A DNA stretch of 64,000 nt from Mycolicibacterium chubuense. GTDB taxonomy: Bacteria; Actinomycetota; Actinomycetes; Mycobacteriales; Mycobacteriaceae. A model generated the notes under the pieces. It did not search any database and was not told the origin of the DNA. It saw only the letters and a list, made by a program, of their open reading frames with translations. The stretch spans positions 61,373-125,372 of the forward strand of contig NZ_JYNX01000038.1 in the NCBI RefSeq assembly GCF_001044255.1, given 5' to 3'. Made by a program: the position numbers and the translations under genes. Below are positions 51,649 to 60,117 of the stretch, in pieces (position 1 is the first letter of the stretch; the number at the start of each line of letters is the position of its first letter).

Positions 51649-52518
51649 ATGTCGGACTGGACGTGGAGGAGGGCCTTCGCCGCGCGCACGGCAGCAGGCG
51701 TTGTTTCGATGGTGCTCGCGATCCTGGCAGTGGGCGCAGGAACCGCGGTCGCCCAACCCGCCCCCGGCGCTCCAGCGGGACAAGACCCGACGCCGTTCGT
51801 CGGTGTGGCGCCGTTCGGTCCGCCGAAAGTGGCCCCGGTCAACGGTTCTACCGTCGGCGTCGCCCAGCCGATCATCATCGACTTCCCGGGGCTCGTCGAC
51901 AACTCCGTCGCCGCCGAAACCGCCGTCCACGTCTCTTCGAATCCGCCGGTTCCCGGCAAGTTCTACTGGATGACACCGACGCAGCTGCGCTGGCGGCCGC
52001 TGGATTTCTGGCCCGCACACACCACGGTGACCGTCGATGCCGGTGGCGCCGTGTTCAGCTTCCAGACCGGTGACAGCCTCATCGCCACAGCAGACGACAC
52101 GACCCACCAACTGACCGTCACCCGCAACGGGACCGTGGAGAAGACGATCCCGATGTCGATGGGGATGGCCGCCGGCGGCCACCAGACGCCGAACGGCACC
52201 TACTACGTCCAGGAGAAGATGCCGTCGGTGGTGATGGACTCCTCGACCTACGGCGTACCGGTCGACTCCACCTACGGGTACAAGACGACGGTCGAGTTGG
52301 CCGTCCGCTTCGACGACAGCGGCGACTTCGTCCACAGCGCCCCGTGGTCGGTGGCCGACCAAGGCAAGCGCGACGTCAGCCACGGGTGCATCAACATCAG
52401 CCCGGCCAACGCCCAGTGGTTCTACGACAACTTCGGCGCCGGCGACCCGATCGTCGTGAAGAACTCCAGTGGCGGCACGTACTCCCGGCACGACGGCTCC
52501 AACGACTGGCAGCTGTAG
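51649..52518 (+). CDS. L,D-transpeptidase (YkuD domain)
   Basis: A 289-aa exported enzyme. A signal peptide ([20 protein letters not shown]) leads to a bacterial Ig-like domain (about residues 45-130) and a C-terminal YkuD domain. The catalytic motif SHGCINISP contains His245 and Cys247; an HSAPWS segment precedes it. It makes 3-3 cross-links between meso-diaminopimelate residues of peptidoglycan, the main cross-link in mycobacteria and imipenem-sensitive. I chose ATG 51649 because GGAAGGA lies just upstream, rather than GTG 51616. The gene is followed after 7 bp by dedA. Confidence 0.92.
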   Translation: MSDWTWRRAFAARTAAGVVSMVLAILAVGAGTAVAQPAPGAPAGQDPTPFVGVAPFGPPKVAPVNGSTVGVAQPIIIDFPGLVDNSVAAETAVHVSSNPPVPGKFYWMTPTQLRWRPLDFWPAHTTVTVDAGGAVFSFQTGDSLIATADDTTHQLTVTRNGTVEKTIPMSMGMAAGGHQTPNGTYYVQEKMPSVVMDSSTYGVPVDSTYGYKTTVELAVRFDDSGDFVHSAPWSVADQGKRDVSHGCINISPANAQWFYDNFGAGDPIVVKNSSGGTYSRHDGSNDWQL

Positions 52519-52525
52519 CACCGGT

Positions 52526-53179
52526 ATGAACGTCGAGGCCCTGTTGCAGGCGATCCCGCCGATCGCGGTGTATCTGCTGGTCGGCGGGGTCATCGGTATC
52601 GAGAGCCTGGGCATCCCCCTACCAGGCGAGATCGCACTGGTCAGTGCCGCGCTGTTGTCGTCGCGCCACACACTCGACATCAGCCCGGTCGGCGTGGCGG
52701 CGGCCGCCGCCATCGGTGCGATCATCGGCGACACGATCGGATACTCGATCGGGCGCCGGTTCGGGATGTCGCTGTTCGAACGACTCGGCAACCGCTTCCC
52801 GAAACACTTCGGGCCCGGACATGTCGCGCTGGCCAAAGGACTGTTTCAACGGTGGGGCGTCTGGGCGGTGTTCTTCGGCCGGTTCATCGCGCTGCTGCGC
52901 ATCTTCGCGGGCCCGCTGGCCGGTGCGATGCGGATGCGCTACCCCCGCTTCCTCGCCGCCAACGCCGGCGGCGCGGTGGTGTGGGCCGGCGGCACCACCG
53001 CCGTCATCTACTTCGCGGGTGTTGCCGCCGAGCGCTGGCTCTCGCGGTTCTCCTGGATCGCCTTGGTACTGGCCGTCGTGATCGGCATCGGCGTGACACT
53101 GCTGATGCGCGAACAGACGTCGCGGCTCATCGCCCAGTTGGAAGCCGAGAACGACTGGGAGACGCTGCGACGCCATTGA
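52526..53179 (+). CDS. DedA/SNARE-associated family membrane protein
   Basis: A 217-aa polytopic protein of the DedA family. It has the reentrant-loop motif ESLGIPLPGEIALVSAALL, the IGDTIGYSIGRRFG segment and the signature FFGRFIALLRIFAGPLAGAMRM, in which Arg and Gly residues are essential in other members. DedA proteins act as lipid scramblases or polyprenyl-phosphate carriers. The start is ATG 52526, 7 bp after the L,D-transpeptidase stop. Pairing with a cell-wall enzyme fits undecaprenyl/decaprenyl-phosphate recycling. Confidence 0.9.
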   Translation: MNVEALLQAIPPIAVYLLVGGVIGIESLGIPLPGEIALVSAALLSSRHTLDISPVGVAAAAAIGAIIGDTIGYSIGRRFGMSLFERLGNRFPKHFGPGHVALAKGLFQRWGVWAVFFGRFIALLRIFAGPLAGAMRMRYPRFLAANAGGAVVWAGGTTAVIYFAGVAAERWLSRFSWIALVLAVVIGIGVTLLMREQTSRLIAQLEAENDWETLRRH

Positions 53180-53188
53180 CGGGCGTGG

Positions 53189-53965
53189 CTACTTCGGTGG
53201 CATCCTGATTCCGCCGTCGACGCGGACCACCTCGGCGTTCATGTAGGAGTTCGTGATCAGTTCGACGACCATCGACGCGAGCTCCTCCGGCTTGCCGAGG
53301 CGTCGCGGGTACAGAACGGACTCGCCGAGCTTCGCCTTGAACGCCTCCGATTCCGGTCCCTCGCCATAGATCGGCGTGTCGATCAGGCCCGGAGCAACGG
53401 TGTTGACGCGGATCCCGACAGCGGCGAGATCGCGGGCCACCGGCAGGGTCAGTCCCACCACGCCGCCCTTCGACGACGAGTAGGCGGCCTGGCCGATCTG
53501 GCCGTCGAAGGCTGCCACGCTGGTCATGTTGACGATCGCGCCGCGCTCACCGGAGTCCGTGAGGTCGAGTCGGCTCATCGCCGTTGCCGCCAGCCGGATG
53601 CAGTCGAAGGTTCCGACCAGGTTGATCGCGAGCACCTTCTTGTAGGCGTCCAGGTTGTGCGCCGAGGAGAACTCGCCGTCCTTACCGATCGTCCTTTGCG
53701 CCCAACCGATTCCGGCGGAGTTGACCAGAACGCGAAGCGGTCCGAGATCGATGGCCGTGTTCACCGCGTCCTCGATCTGCGACGTGTCGGTGACATCGAC
53801 GCTGACGTAGACGCCGCCGATCTCGTGAGCCAGTTCTTGACCGCGTTCGGCCTGCAGGTCGGCGATGACGACCCGGGCACCCTGCGATGCCAGTAGCCGG
53901 GCGGTGGCGGCGCCGATACCTGATGCTCCGCCGGTGACAATTGCGCTTGCTCCGTTGACGTCCAC
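53189..53965 (-). CDS. short-chain dehydrogenase (3-hydroxyacyl-CoA dehydrogenase type II-like)
   Basis: A 258-aa [13 protein letters not shown] cofactor loop, [15 protein letters not shown] with the catalytic Ser, and YSSSK. The sequence resembles HSD17B10-like enzymes (fatty acyl/steroid dehydrogenases). The chosen start is GTG 53965 (VDVNGAS), preceded by TACACT 6 nt upstream, so leaderless. The longer frame upstream runs through the tRNA-derived repeat. Likely role: beta-oxidation or steroid oxidation. Confidence 0.86.
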   Translation of the reverse strand: MDVNGASAIVTGGASGIGAATARLLASQGARVVIADLQAERGQELAHEIGGVYVSVDVTDTSQIEDAVNTAIDLGPLRVLVNSAGIGWAQRTIGKDGEFSSAHNLDAYKKVLAINLVGTFDCIRLAATAMSRLDLTDSGERGAIVNMTSVAAFDGQIGQAAYSSSKGGVVGLTLPVARDLAAVGIRVNTVAPGLIDTPIYGEGPESEAFKAKLGESVLYPRRLGKPEELASMVVELITNSYMNAEVVRVDGGIRMPPK

Positions 53966-53971
53966 AGCGCG

Positions 53972-53977
53972 AGTGTA
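53972..53977 (-). promoter_or_regulatory. -10 box (TACACT), leaderless SDR
   Basis: TACACT on the minus strand ends 6 nt before GTG 53965. It lies 17 bp from the tRNA-derived repeat at 53994-54018. Confidence 0.5.
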
Positions 53978-53993
53978 GGACAGGGTGTCAGGG

Positions 53994-54018
53994 AGGGCGG
54001 GCGGGGCTCGAACCCGCG
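53994..54018 (-). repeat. 25-bp copy of tRNA 3' end (att-like direct repeat)
   Basis: The 25 bp are identical to 55413-55437, which is the T-arm and acceptor 3' half of the tRNA gene, in the same orientation. The two copies bracket about 1.4 kb. They are consistent with attL/attR left by an integrase using the tRNA 3' end. No integrase gene is present. Confidence 0.65.
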
Positions 54019-54052
54019 GATTATCCTGCTGAGGCTGTTGCGGGACATGTTG

Positions 54053-54087
54053 AGAACGTCCCTGGGCTCTCCGCCCAGGGGCGTTCT
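54053..54087. terminator. strong hairpin downstream of the oxidoreductase gene
   Basis: Arms of 15 bp (54053-54067 and 54073-54087) with one mismatch and a 5-nt loop; an outer TTGCGG/CCGCAA pair adds to the stem. It lies just past the leftward stop at 54099, so it is a probable terminator. There is no U-tract. Confidence 0.6.
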
Positions 54088-54098
54088 GCCGCAAGCGT

Positions 54099-55244
54099 CT
54101 AGTGGGCAGCCTGCGGCGTGACGAGGAACTTCTCCCCCGTGGCCCGCTTCACGTATTCGTTGAACGCCTCGGGTTGGAGCATGCCGGCGAGAGACACCTC
54201 GCGGGAATAGCTGCTTGCGAAGATCGTTGCAAGCTCGGCGGCCACCCGAGCGCGCAGCCGACCAATGGTCTCGGCGCCTGCGCTCGCCAGAAATGGCGTC
54301 AGCAGCCATCCGCCGATCCCCCACGCCATACCGAAGTTCCTGGTCAGGATCGTCGGGCTGGTGTCGAGCCCGCCGTAGATATACACCTGCTTGTGGACGT
54401 TCGACCCGTAGCGTGAGTACTCTGCCGCGGTCGCGCTGGCCGCCTCTTCCATCGCATTGAGGATCTGGCTGGCCAGGGTTCCGCCGCCGATGGCATCGAA
54501 CGCAATGGTCGCCTCGGTCGCGGTGAGCGCCTCGACCAGATCGGACTCAAAGGACGGCGACGTGGAATTGAGGACGTGTTCTGCGCCGAGGGACTTCAGC
54601 AGGTCCTCTTGCTCGGGCTTGCGGACGATGTTGACCAGCGGGATGCCGTCTTTCTGGCAGATCTTGACCAGCATCTGCCCGAGGTTGGACGCGGCGGCGG
54701 TGTGCACGAGGGCTGAATGTCCTTCGCGGCGCATGGTTTCCGTCATGCCGAGTGCGGTCAGCGGGTTGACGAACGACGATGCCCCGTCGCGCGCGGTGGC
54801 GCCGTCGGGCAGAACAAGAGCCGATCGTGCATCGACTGCGCGGTACTGGGAGTACATCGCACCGCCGGCGATGCCCACCGTTTTGCCGAGAAGGGCTTGG
54901 GCTGCGTCGGATGATCCGGCCGCGACGACAGTGCCCGCTCCCTCATTCCCAACGGGGAGGGATTGGTCGAGGCGCGCGGCGAGGGCGTTGACGGCGCCGT
55001 CTGGCAGCGGGGCGGTGACGATGGGGCGGTCGGGTGTGCCGCTCACCGTGGCTTTGGACATGTCGGCGCCGCCGACGAGAAGACCCAGGTCGGAGGGATT
55101 GATCGGCGAGGCCTCGATCCGTACCAGCACCTCGTTGTCGCCCGGGGTGGGTACGTCAACGTCCTGCAGCGAGAGTTCGAGGGTGCCCGCTGATGTCACC
55201 AGCGACCGCAGTTCGATGGCTGTGTCAGGCAGATCTGCGGCCAT
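54099..55244 (-). CDS. zinc-independent medium-chain dehydrogenase (quinone oxidoreductase-like)
   Basis: A 381-aa MDR-superfamily reductase. The catalytic N-domain (ASPINPSDLGLLVGGADMS, GNEGAGTVV) lacks zinc-binding Cys, and the Rossmann half carries HTAAASNLGQMLVKICQKDG. It is probably an NADPH quinone/enone reductase. ATG 55244 has an AAAGAGG ribosome site 8 nt before it, a leadered message unlike many neighbours. It is the only gene between the tRNA and its 25-bp repeat and so was probably brought in with an integrating element. Lower GC third positions than flanking genes are visible. Confidence 0.85.
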   Translation of the reverse strand: MAADLPDTAIELRSLVTSAGTLELSLQDVDVPTPGDNEVLVRIEASPINPSDLGLLVGGADMSKATVSGTPDRPIVTAPLPDGAVNALAARLDQSLPVGNEGAGTVVAAGSSDAAQALLGKTVGIAGGAMYSQYRAVDARSALVLPDGATARDGASSFVNPLTALGMTETMRREGHSALVHTAAASNLGQMLVKICQKDGIPLVNIVRKPEQEDLLKSLGAEHVLNSTSPSFESDLVEALTATEATIAFDAIGGGTLASQILNAMEEAASATAAEYSRYGSNVHKQVYIYGGLDTSPTILTRNFGMAWGIGGWLLTPFLASAGAETIGRLRARVAAELATIFASSYSREVSLAGMLQPEAFNEYVKRATGEKFLVTPQAAH

Positions 55245-55411
55245 GGTCGTTGCCTCTTTCCAGATTGGGATTCATCTCAAACGATAGGAACTCACGGCGC
55301 CGAACGGAATGTTCCCGACGTCTCTCGAGGTTGATGAGGGCAAGATGAGGCCTCTGGGCGATGGTGTGGTTCCCGCACCGATCAAGGGCGTGACGTAACG
55401 GGCGTCTGAGG

Positions 55412-55485
55412 TAGGGCGGGCGGGGCTCGAACCCGCGACCAATGGATTATGAGTCCACGGCTCTAACCGACTGAGCTACCGCCCC
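55412..55485 (-). tRNA. tRNA with CAU anticodon (Met elongator or Ile2)
   Basis: The minus strand folds as a tRNA of 74 nt: acceptor GGGGCGG/CCGCCCT (one G-U pair), D-stem GCTC/GAGC, anticodon stem GTGGA/TCCAT with loop CTCATAA (anticodon CAT), T-arm GCGGG TTCGAGC CCCGC, discriminator A. CCA is not encoded. The anticodon alone cannot separate elongator Met from the lysidine-modified Ile2, and the TTGGTCGC variable-loop area resembles E. coli Ile2. Confidence 0.9.
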
Positions 55486-55524
55486 ATCGCGATGTACGCG
55501 GCCACCATGGTCGCACACCTAGAG

Positions 55525-56367
55525 TCAGGCGAATATCGTCTGTCCCGCCTCGTCGACCTCGTAGCGCTCGGTGCCCTCGGCCACCCGTGGGGCGTCCGCG
55601 GCCAGCGACACGGCGATCTTGTTGGCGGCGTTGCGCATGACGTCCAGCGTCAGCTCGAACGACTGCTTCTCCGAGAAGTACTTGTGCACCCCGTCCACCA
55701 CCGCGTCGTCGATCTGCGAGGGCGACCAGATCAGCGCGTCGACGTAGCGCAGCGCCGCCTTGTGCGCCTTGGTCAGGTCCGGCGCCGTCTCGAAGTCCTC
55801 GATCTGGCGGTACAGGCTCTCCGAGCCGCCCGCGTCGAGGGCATGCGTTTCGCGCAGCGACTTGCACAGCCGGCAGTTGTGCGCGGCCGCTCCGCGCAGC
55901 CGCACCACTTCTGTCGTCACCGCGTCCAGTTCGCGCAGCCGCGCCACCGCGGGCACGAACCCGCCGAGCAGCTGCTCCACCGGATCGCCGTCGGCGTCCC
56001 AGGCCACCTCGGATACCCAGCCCGGCTTTCCGTGGCCGAGCGCCTCGCAGCCCGCCCACACCCGGGGCACGAAATCGGCGATGAACACCGCGACCACGAC
56101 GCGAAAGGCGTTGTCTCCATACGCTTCTGTGAAGCACCGTCGCTGGTTGTCGCCGATGCCGGTGACGTCGGTGCAGAACTGCTCGGCGAATGCCGCCAGC
56201 ACCAACTCCGCATCGGAGCGTCCGTCGGCGAGGTCGGCCGGCACCGGCAGCGGTGGCAGCGACAGCGCGCGCCCGCACGTCAACCGGATCAGGGTGTCGG
56301 CGCGGCTGTCCCCCGAGGACAGCGCGACGAGATCGGCCAGCTGTTCGGGCAGCGCGTGGTCGCTCAC
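55525..56367 (-). CDS. AhpD/carboxymuconolactone-decarboxylase-like protein
   Basis: A 280-aa all-helical protein of the AhpD-like superfamily. The redox pair is HNCRLCKSLRETH (Cys165, Cys168) with a following His. AhpD-fold proteins reduce peroxides or relay reducing equivalents, so a redox role is likely, but the low similarity leaves the function open. The start is GTG 56367 (VSDHALPEQ). It is read in the same direction as the TldE/TldD genes with an 8-bp gap to the upstream stop, forming one operon. Position matches Rv2313c (recalled). Confidence 0.8.
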   Translation of the reverse strand: MSDHALPEQLADLVALSSGDSRADTLIRLTCGRALSLPPLPVPADLADGRSDAELVLAAFAEQFCTDVTGIGDNQRRCFTEAYGDNAFRVVVAVFIADFVPRVWAGCEALGHGKPGWVSEVAWDADGDPVEQLLGGFVPAVARLRELDAVTTEVVRLRGAAAHNCRLCKSLRETHALDAGGSESLYRQIEDFETAPDLTKAHKAALRYVDALIWSPSQIDDAVVDGVHKYFSEKQSFELTLDVMRNAANKIAVSLAADAPRVAEGTERYEVDEAGQTIFA

Positions 56368-56375
56368 CCGAGTGA

Positions 56376-57749
56376 TTATTGCGCCTGACTGACCGAAGAC
56401 ATGTGGAAGTCGGGAATCCGCAGGGACGGCATCTGCGCGCGGGTGGCCCAATCGCCCCACTCCCGGGGCAGTGTCGCCTCGCTGACCCCCGCCTCGGTGG
56501 CCCGGCGCAGCAGATCGAGCGGGCTCTCGTTGAACCGGAAGTTGTTCACCGCGGCGGTCACCTCGCCGTCCTCGACGAGGTACACCCCGTCGCGGGTCAG
56601 CCCGGTCAGCAGCAGCACCGACGGGTCGACCTCCCGGATGTACCACAGCGTGGTGAGCAGCAGTCCCCGCTCGGTCGAAGCGATCATGTCCGTCAGAGCC
56701 GTCGACCCTCCGGTCATCAACAGATTGTCGGCACCCACGGCGACCGGGGCGCCGAACTCGGCGGCCGCCGCCCGCGGATACGCCAGCGCGTTGATCACGC
56801 CGTCGCGGATCCAGTCGACCCGCTCGATGTCCATACCGTTGTCGAACACCGAGGCCCGCTCCGAGGACGTCGAGACGGCCACGTACGGCGCGCACTCCAG
56901 ACCCGGCGCGTGCGGGTCGGAGTACAGCGTCAGCGGAAGATCGGTCAGCCTCTCCCCCACCCGGGTGCCGCCGCCGGGCGCCGCGAGCGCGGTCCGGCCC
57001 TCCTGCGCGCCGCGCCCGCCCATCGTCCACGTCAGGTAGATCATCAGGTCGGCGACCGTCGACGGGGGCAGGATCGTCTCGTAGCGGCCCGCCGGCAATT
57101 CGACGGTGCGGCGCGCCCACGACAACCGGGTGCTCAGCTCCTCGAGCAGCACATCGGCGGACACCCCGGCGAAATCGGGTGTGCTCACCCCCGCCCAGGC
57201 GCTGGCGCCGTCACGCTTGGCGTTGATCTCGACCGAGCCCGTCGGCTGCGTGAAGCGCCGGCGCAGCCCGCCCGACGTGGCGACGAACGTGGTCTCCAGG
57301 ATGTGGCGGGCATAGCCGAACAACGTGTCGCGGCCCTGGAAACCGCGTGCGAGATCGGTTGCGACACCGGCGAAGACATCGGCCCCGGTGCCGGGGACGG
57401 GTGCGTCCCAGTTCGACGGAGCGTCACCACCGGGCAGCGGCGGCGCATCGTCGCGGGCTGGAGGCGCCGCGGCCGCGGCCCGCTGCGACGCGGCGACCAG
57501 GTCGCCGAGCACCGCCGGATCGACGGCGCTGGAGCGCACGGAGCCGACGTGCGCGTCGTCACCACTGCGGACGATGGAGATGACGGTGGTGGTCCGGCTC
57601 GTCGATTCCCCGTTGGTGGTCATCGTGTTGTTCGCCCACCGCAACGCGGCATCGACACGATCGGTGACCAGCACGACGGTCTCGTCGGCCCCGCCCAGCC
57701 GCGCCGCCTCGGCGAGCGCGAGGTCGACGACCTGTGCCGCGCCGATCAT
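56376..57749 (-). CDS. TldE/PmbA-family metalloprotease partner
   Basis: A 457-aa member of the TldD/PmbA superfamily lacking the HExxxH metal site, hence the TldE (PmbA) regulatory subunit. It has an N-terminal beta-alpha domain (AADETVVLVTDRVDAALRWANNT-type) and a C-terminal domain with TLWYIREVDP and NNFRFNESP. TldD-TldE act together to digest unfolded or modified peptides (e.g. microcin B17 maturation). ATG 57749 overlaps the TldD stop by 4 bp. It is likely Rv2314c-like. Confidence 0.87.
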   Translation of the reverse strand: MIGAAQVVDLALAEAARLGGADETVVLVTDRVDAALRWANNTMTTNGESTSRTTTVISIVRSGDDAHVGSVRSSAVDPAVLGDLVAASQRAAAAAPPARDDAPPLPGGDAPSNWDAPVPGTGADVFAGVATDLARGFQGRDTLFGYARHILETTFVATSGGLRRRFTQPTGSVEINAKRDGASAWAGVSTPDFAGVSADVLLEELSTRLSWARRTVELPAGRYETILPPSTVADLMIYLTWTMGGRGAQEGRTALAAPGGGTRVGERLTDLPLTLYSDPHAPGLECAPYVAVSTSSERASVFDNGMDIERVDWIRDGVINALAYPRAAAAEFGAPVAVGADNLLMTGGSTALTDMIASTERGLLLTTLWYIREVDPSVLLLTGLTRDGVYLVEDGEVTAAVNNFRFNESPLDLLRRATEAGVSEATLPREWGDWATRAQMPSLRIPDFHMSSVSQAQ

Positions 57750-59263
57750 CGTCCGCCCTCTTCGCGCGTGTTGAGCACCGCGATGCCGCGGAACAGCGCC
57801 GACGGGCACCCGTGGCTGACCGCGGCGACCTGTCCGGGTTGGGCCTTGCCGCAGTTGAACGCCCCGCCGAGGCGCCAGGTCGATTGCCCGCCAACGGCTT
57901 CCATCGCACCCCAGAAGTCCGTGGTGGTCGCCTGGTAGGCGACGTCGCGCACCTGCCCGTCCAGCCTGCCGTCCCGGATCCGGAAGAACCGCTGACCCGT
58001 GAACTGGAAGTTGTACCGCTGCATGTCGATCGACCAGCTCTTGTCGCCGACGATGTAGATCCCGTCGCTCACCCGGGCGATCAGGTCCTCGGTGCTGACG
58101 TCGTCGGGGGAAGGTTGCAGCGACACGTTGGCCATCCGCTGGATCGGGACGTGGTGGGCCGAATCGGCGTAGGAGCAGCCGTTGGACCGGGCCACCCCCA
58201 GCCGCGGGGCGAACACCCGGTCGAGCTGATAGCCGACGAACAGACCGTCGCGCACCAGATCCCAGCTCTGCGCGCGCACGCCCTCGTCGTCAAATCCGAT
58301 GGTCGCCAGGCCGTGCTCGACGGTGCGGTCGGCGGTCACGTTCATCACCGCCGAACCGTAGGCCATCCTGCCCAGTTTGTCGGGGGTGGCGAACGAGGTG
58401 CCGGCGTAGGCTGCCTCGTAGCCGATGGCCCGGTCGTATTCGGTGGCGTGGCCGATGGATTCGTGGATGGTCAGCCACAGGTTCGACGGGTCGATCACCA
58501 GATCGGTCGGTCCGGCGACGACACTGGGCGCCTTGACCTTCTCGGCCAGCAGGGCGGGCAGCGCCGCCAGCTCGCCGCTCCAGTTCCAGACCTGGTCACC
58601 GGCAACGGCTTCCCAACCGCGGCCGGTCGGCGGCGCCAAGGTGCGCATGGTCTCGAACGTGCCCGCCGCCGCGTCCACCGTGACCGCGTCCAGGTTGGGC
58701 AGCACCCGCACCCGCTGCTGGGTGATCGAGGACCCGAAGGTGTCGGCGTAGAAGGTCTGCTCCTTGGCCGCGTGCAGCCACGCCGACACGTGATCGACCC
58801 CGTCGGAGGCCAGCAGCCGGCCCGAGTAGTCCTCGAGCACCGCGATCTTCTCCGCGACGGGCACCGCGAACGGATCGATGCGGTAGTCCGAGACCCACGT
58901 CATGTCGCGGTACACCGGCTCCGGCGCGAGCTCGATGCGTTCGGCGTTGAGCGCCGCCAGCGTGGTGGCCACCCGCACCGCCCGCCGCGCTGTCTCGACG
59001 GCCGCGTCCGGGCTCAGTTCGGCGTGCGACGCGAAACCCCACGTGCCGTCGACGATCACCCGTACCGCGAGGCCGATCTCGTCGTCGACGACGGCGTTCT
59101 CCAGGGCGCCGTCGCGCAACTGCACGGTCTCGGTGGTGATCGCGTGGATGCGCAGATCGGCATAGCTGGCACCGGCGTGCAGCGCCGCAGTCAGCGCCGC
59201 GTCGGCGAGGGACTGGCGGGGCAGGGCGAGGAAGTCCGCGTCGACTGTTCGGGGCGCCGTCAC
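57746..59263 (-). CDS. tldD: TldD-family metalloprotease
   Basis: A 505-aa TldD protein. The metal-binding motif HESIGH is at residues 267-272 (His267, Glu268, His272), followed by the conserved EAAYAGTSF. A C-terminal SGPGNHVPI-like region (YADSAHHVPIQRMANVSL) carries another His pair. It pairs with TldE for peptide processing or degradation. GTG 59263 follows TACGGT by 6 nt, so the operon TldD-TldE-AhpD-like is probably leaderless at its start. Confidence 0.9.
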   Translation of the reverse strand: MTAPRTVDADFLALPRQSLADAALTAALHAGASYADLRIHAITTETVQLRDGALENAVVDDEIGLAVRVIVDGTWGFASHAELSPDAAVETARRAVRVATTLAALNAERIELAPEPVYRDMTWVSDYRIDPFAVPVAEKIAVLEDYSGRLLASDGVDHVSAWLHAAKEQTFYADTFGSSITQQRVRVLPNLDAVTVDAAAGTFETMRTLAPPTGRGWEAVAGDQVWNWSGELAALPALLAEKVKAPSVVAGPTDLVIDPSNLWLTIHESIGHATEYDRAIGYEAAYAGTSFATPDKLGRMAYGSAVMNVTADRTVEHGLATIGFDDEGVRAQSWDLVRDGLFVGYQLDRVFAPRLGVARSNGCSYADSAHHVPIQRMANVSLQPSPDDVSTEDLIARVSDGIYIVGDKSWSIDMQRYNFQFTGQRFFRIRDGRLDGQVRDVAYQATTTDFWGAMEAVGGQSTWRLGGAFNCGKAQPGQVAAVSHGCPSALFRGIAVLNTREEGGR

Positions 59264-59269
59264 GCCCCT

Positions 59270-59275
59270 ACCGTA
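59270..59275 (-). promoter_or_regulatory. -10 box (TACGGT), leaderless tldD
   Basis: TACGGT on the minus strand lies 6 nt before GTG 59263. Confidence 0.5.
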
Positions 59276-59280
59276 TCGGC

Positions 59281-60117
59281 TCAGCTACGCGCGGCGCTGG
59301 TCGGAAACACGGTGAGCTCGACGGCCAGCGCCACGGCGCACACGGCGATGACGACCGCGAACGCCACCCAGTCGCGGCGCGCGGGCCGCGACGGGGCGGC
59401 CGAGATCTGGCCGGCCCCACCACGCGCGGTGATCGCGTCTCCCATCTCGTCGGCCCGTCGCAAGGCGACGGTGATGGCGGCGGCGAGCAGATCGATCAGC
59501 TCGGCGGCCCAGCGTCGTCCCCGCGCCCGCCGGTGCACATCGACGTCCTGCGGTCGCAACCGGCGTGCCGCGTAGAGCACGCTGAATTCCTCGATCAGCA
59601 TCGGAAAGGCTCTCAGCGCCAACGACAGTGCGACCGCCCAGTCGTCGACGGGGATGCGCAGCGGGCGTAGCGGGCGGCCCAGGGTGGACACGGCGGGTGC
59701 GATCTCGGCGACGTTGGTGGTCCACGACACCATCGCGCCGAGGCCGAGCAGCACGATCGACAGCGCGGTGATGCGCAGGAAGTTCAGCAGCCCGCCCAGG
59801 CCGATCTCGACCGAGCCGAGGGCGATCACCGGACTGCCGCCGGCGAACGTGGCGGTCAGCGCGCCCAGCCCCAGCAGGAACCACAGCCAGCGCGGAACCG
59901 TGGGCAGCACCCCGCGCGGGATGTGGGCCATGCGCGCGGCCACCGCGACCAGCAGCGCCACCGCAGCGATCGGCACCCAGCCGGGATAGAACGTCAGCAG
60001 CACACCGATGCCGGCGACGATGAGCAGTTTGGCACCGGCCCACAGGTCGTGGATCACGGTTCGTCCCGGCACCGGCCGCAGCAGAACGACCTGGCGGCGC
60101 TGCTTGCGGCCGCTCAC
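59281..60117 (-). CDS. ECF transporter transmembrane subunit EcfT-like
   Basis: A 278-aa polytopic protein of the EcfT family. Five or six helices are followed by the cytoplasmic coupling motifs: an Ala-Arg-Gly type helix [22 protein letters not shown] and DAITARGG. It joins ATPases and a substrate-binding S protein in vitamin/metal-type ECF importers. GTG 60117 overlaps the ATPase stop (GTGA), so the pair is coupled. The S component is probably the fused N-terminal membrane domain of the next gene. Confidence 0.85.
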   Translation of the reverse strand: MSGRKQRRQVVLLRPVPGRTVIHDLWAGAKLLIVAGIGVLLTFYPGWVPIAAVALLVAVAARMAHIPRGVLPTVPRWLWFLLGLGALTATFAGGSPVIALGSVEIGLGGLLNFLRITALSIVLLGLGAMVSWTTNVAEIAPAVSTLGRPLRPLRIPVDDWAVALSLALRAFPMLIEEFSVLYAARRLRPQDVDVHRRARGRRWAAELIDLLAAAITVALRRADEMGDAITARGGAGQISAAPSRPARRDWVAFAVVIAVCAVALAVELTVFPTSAARS

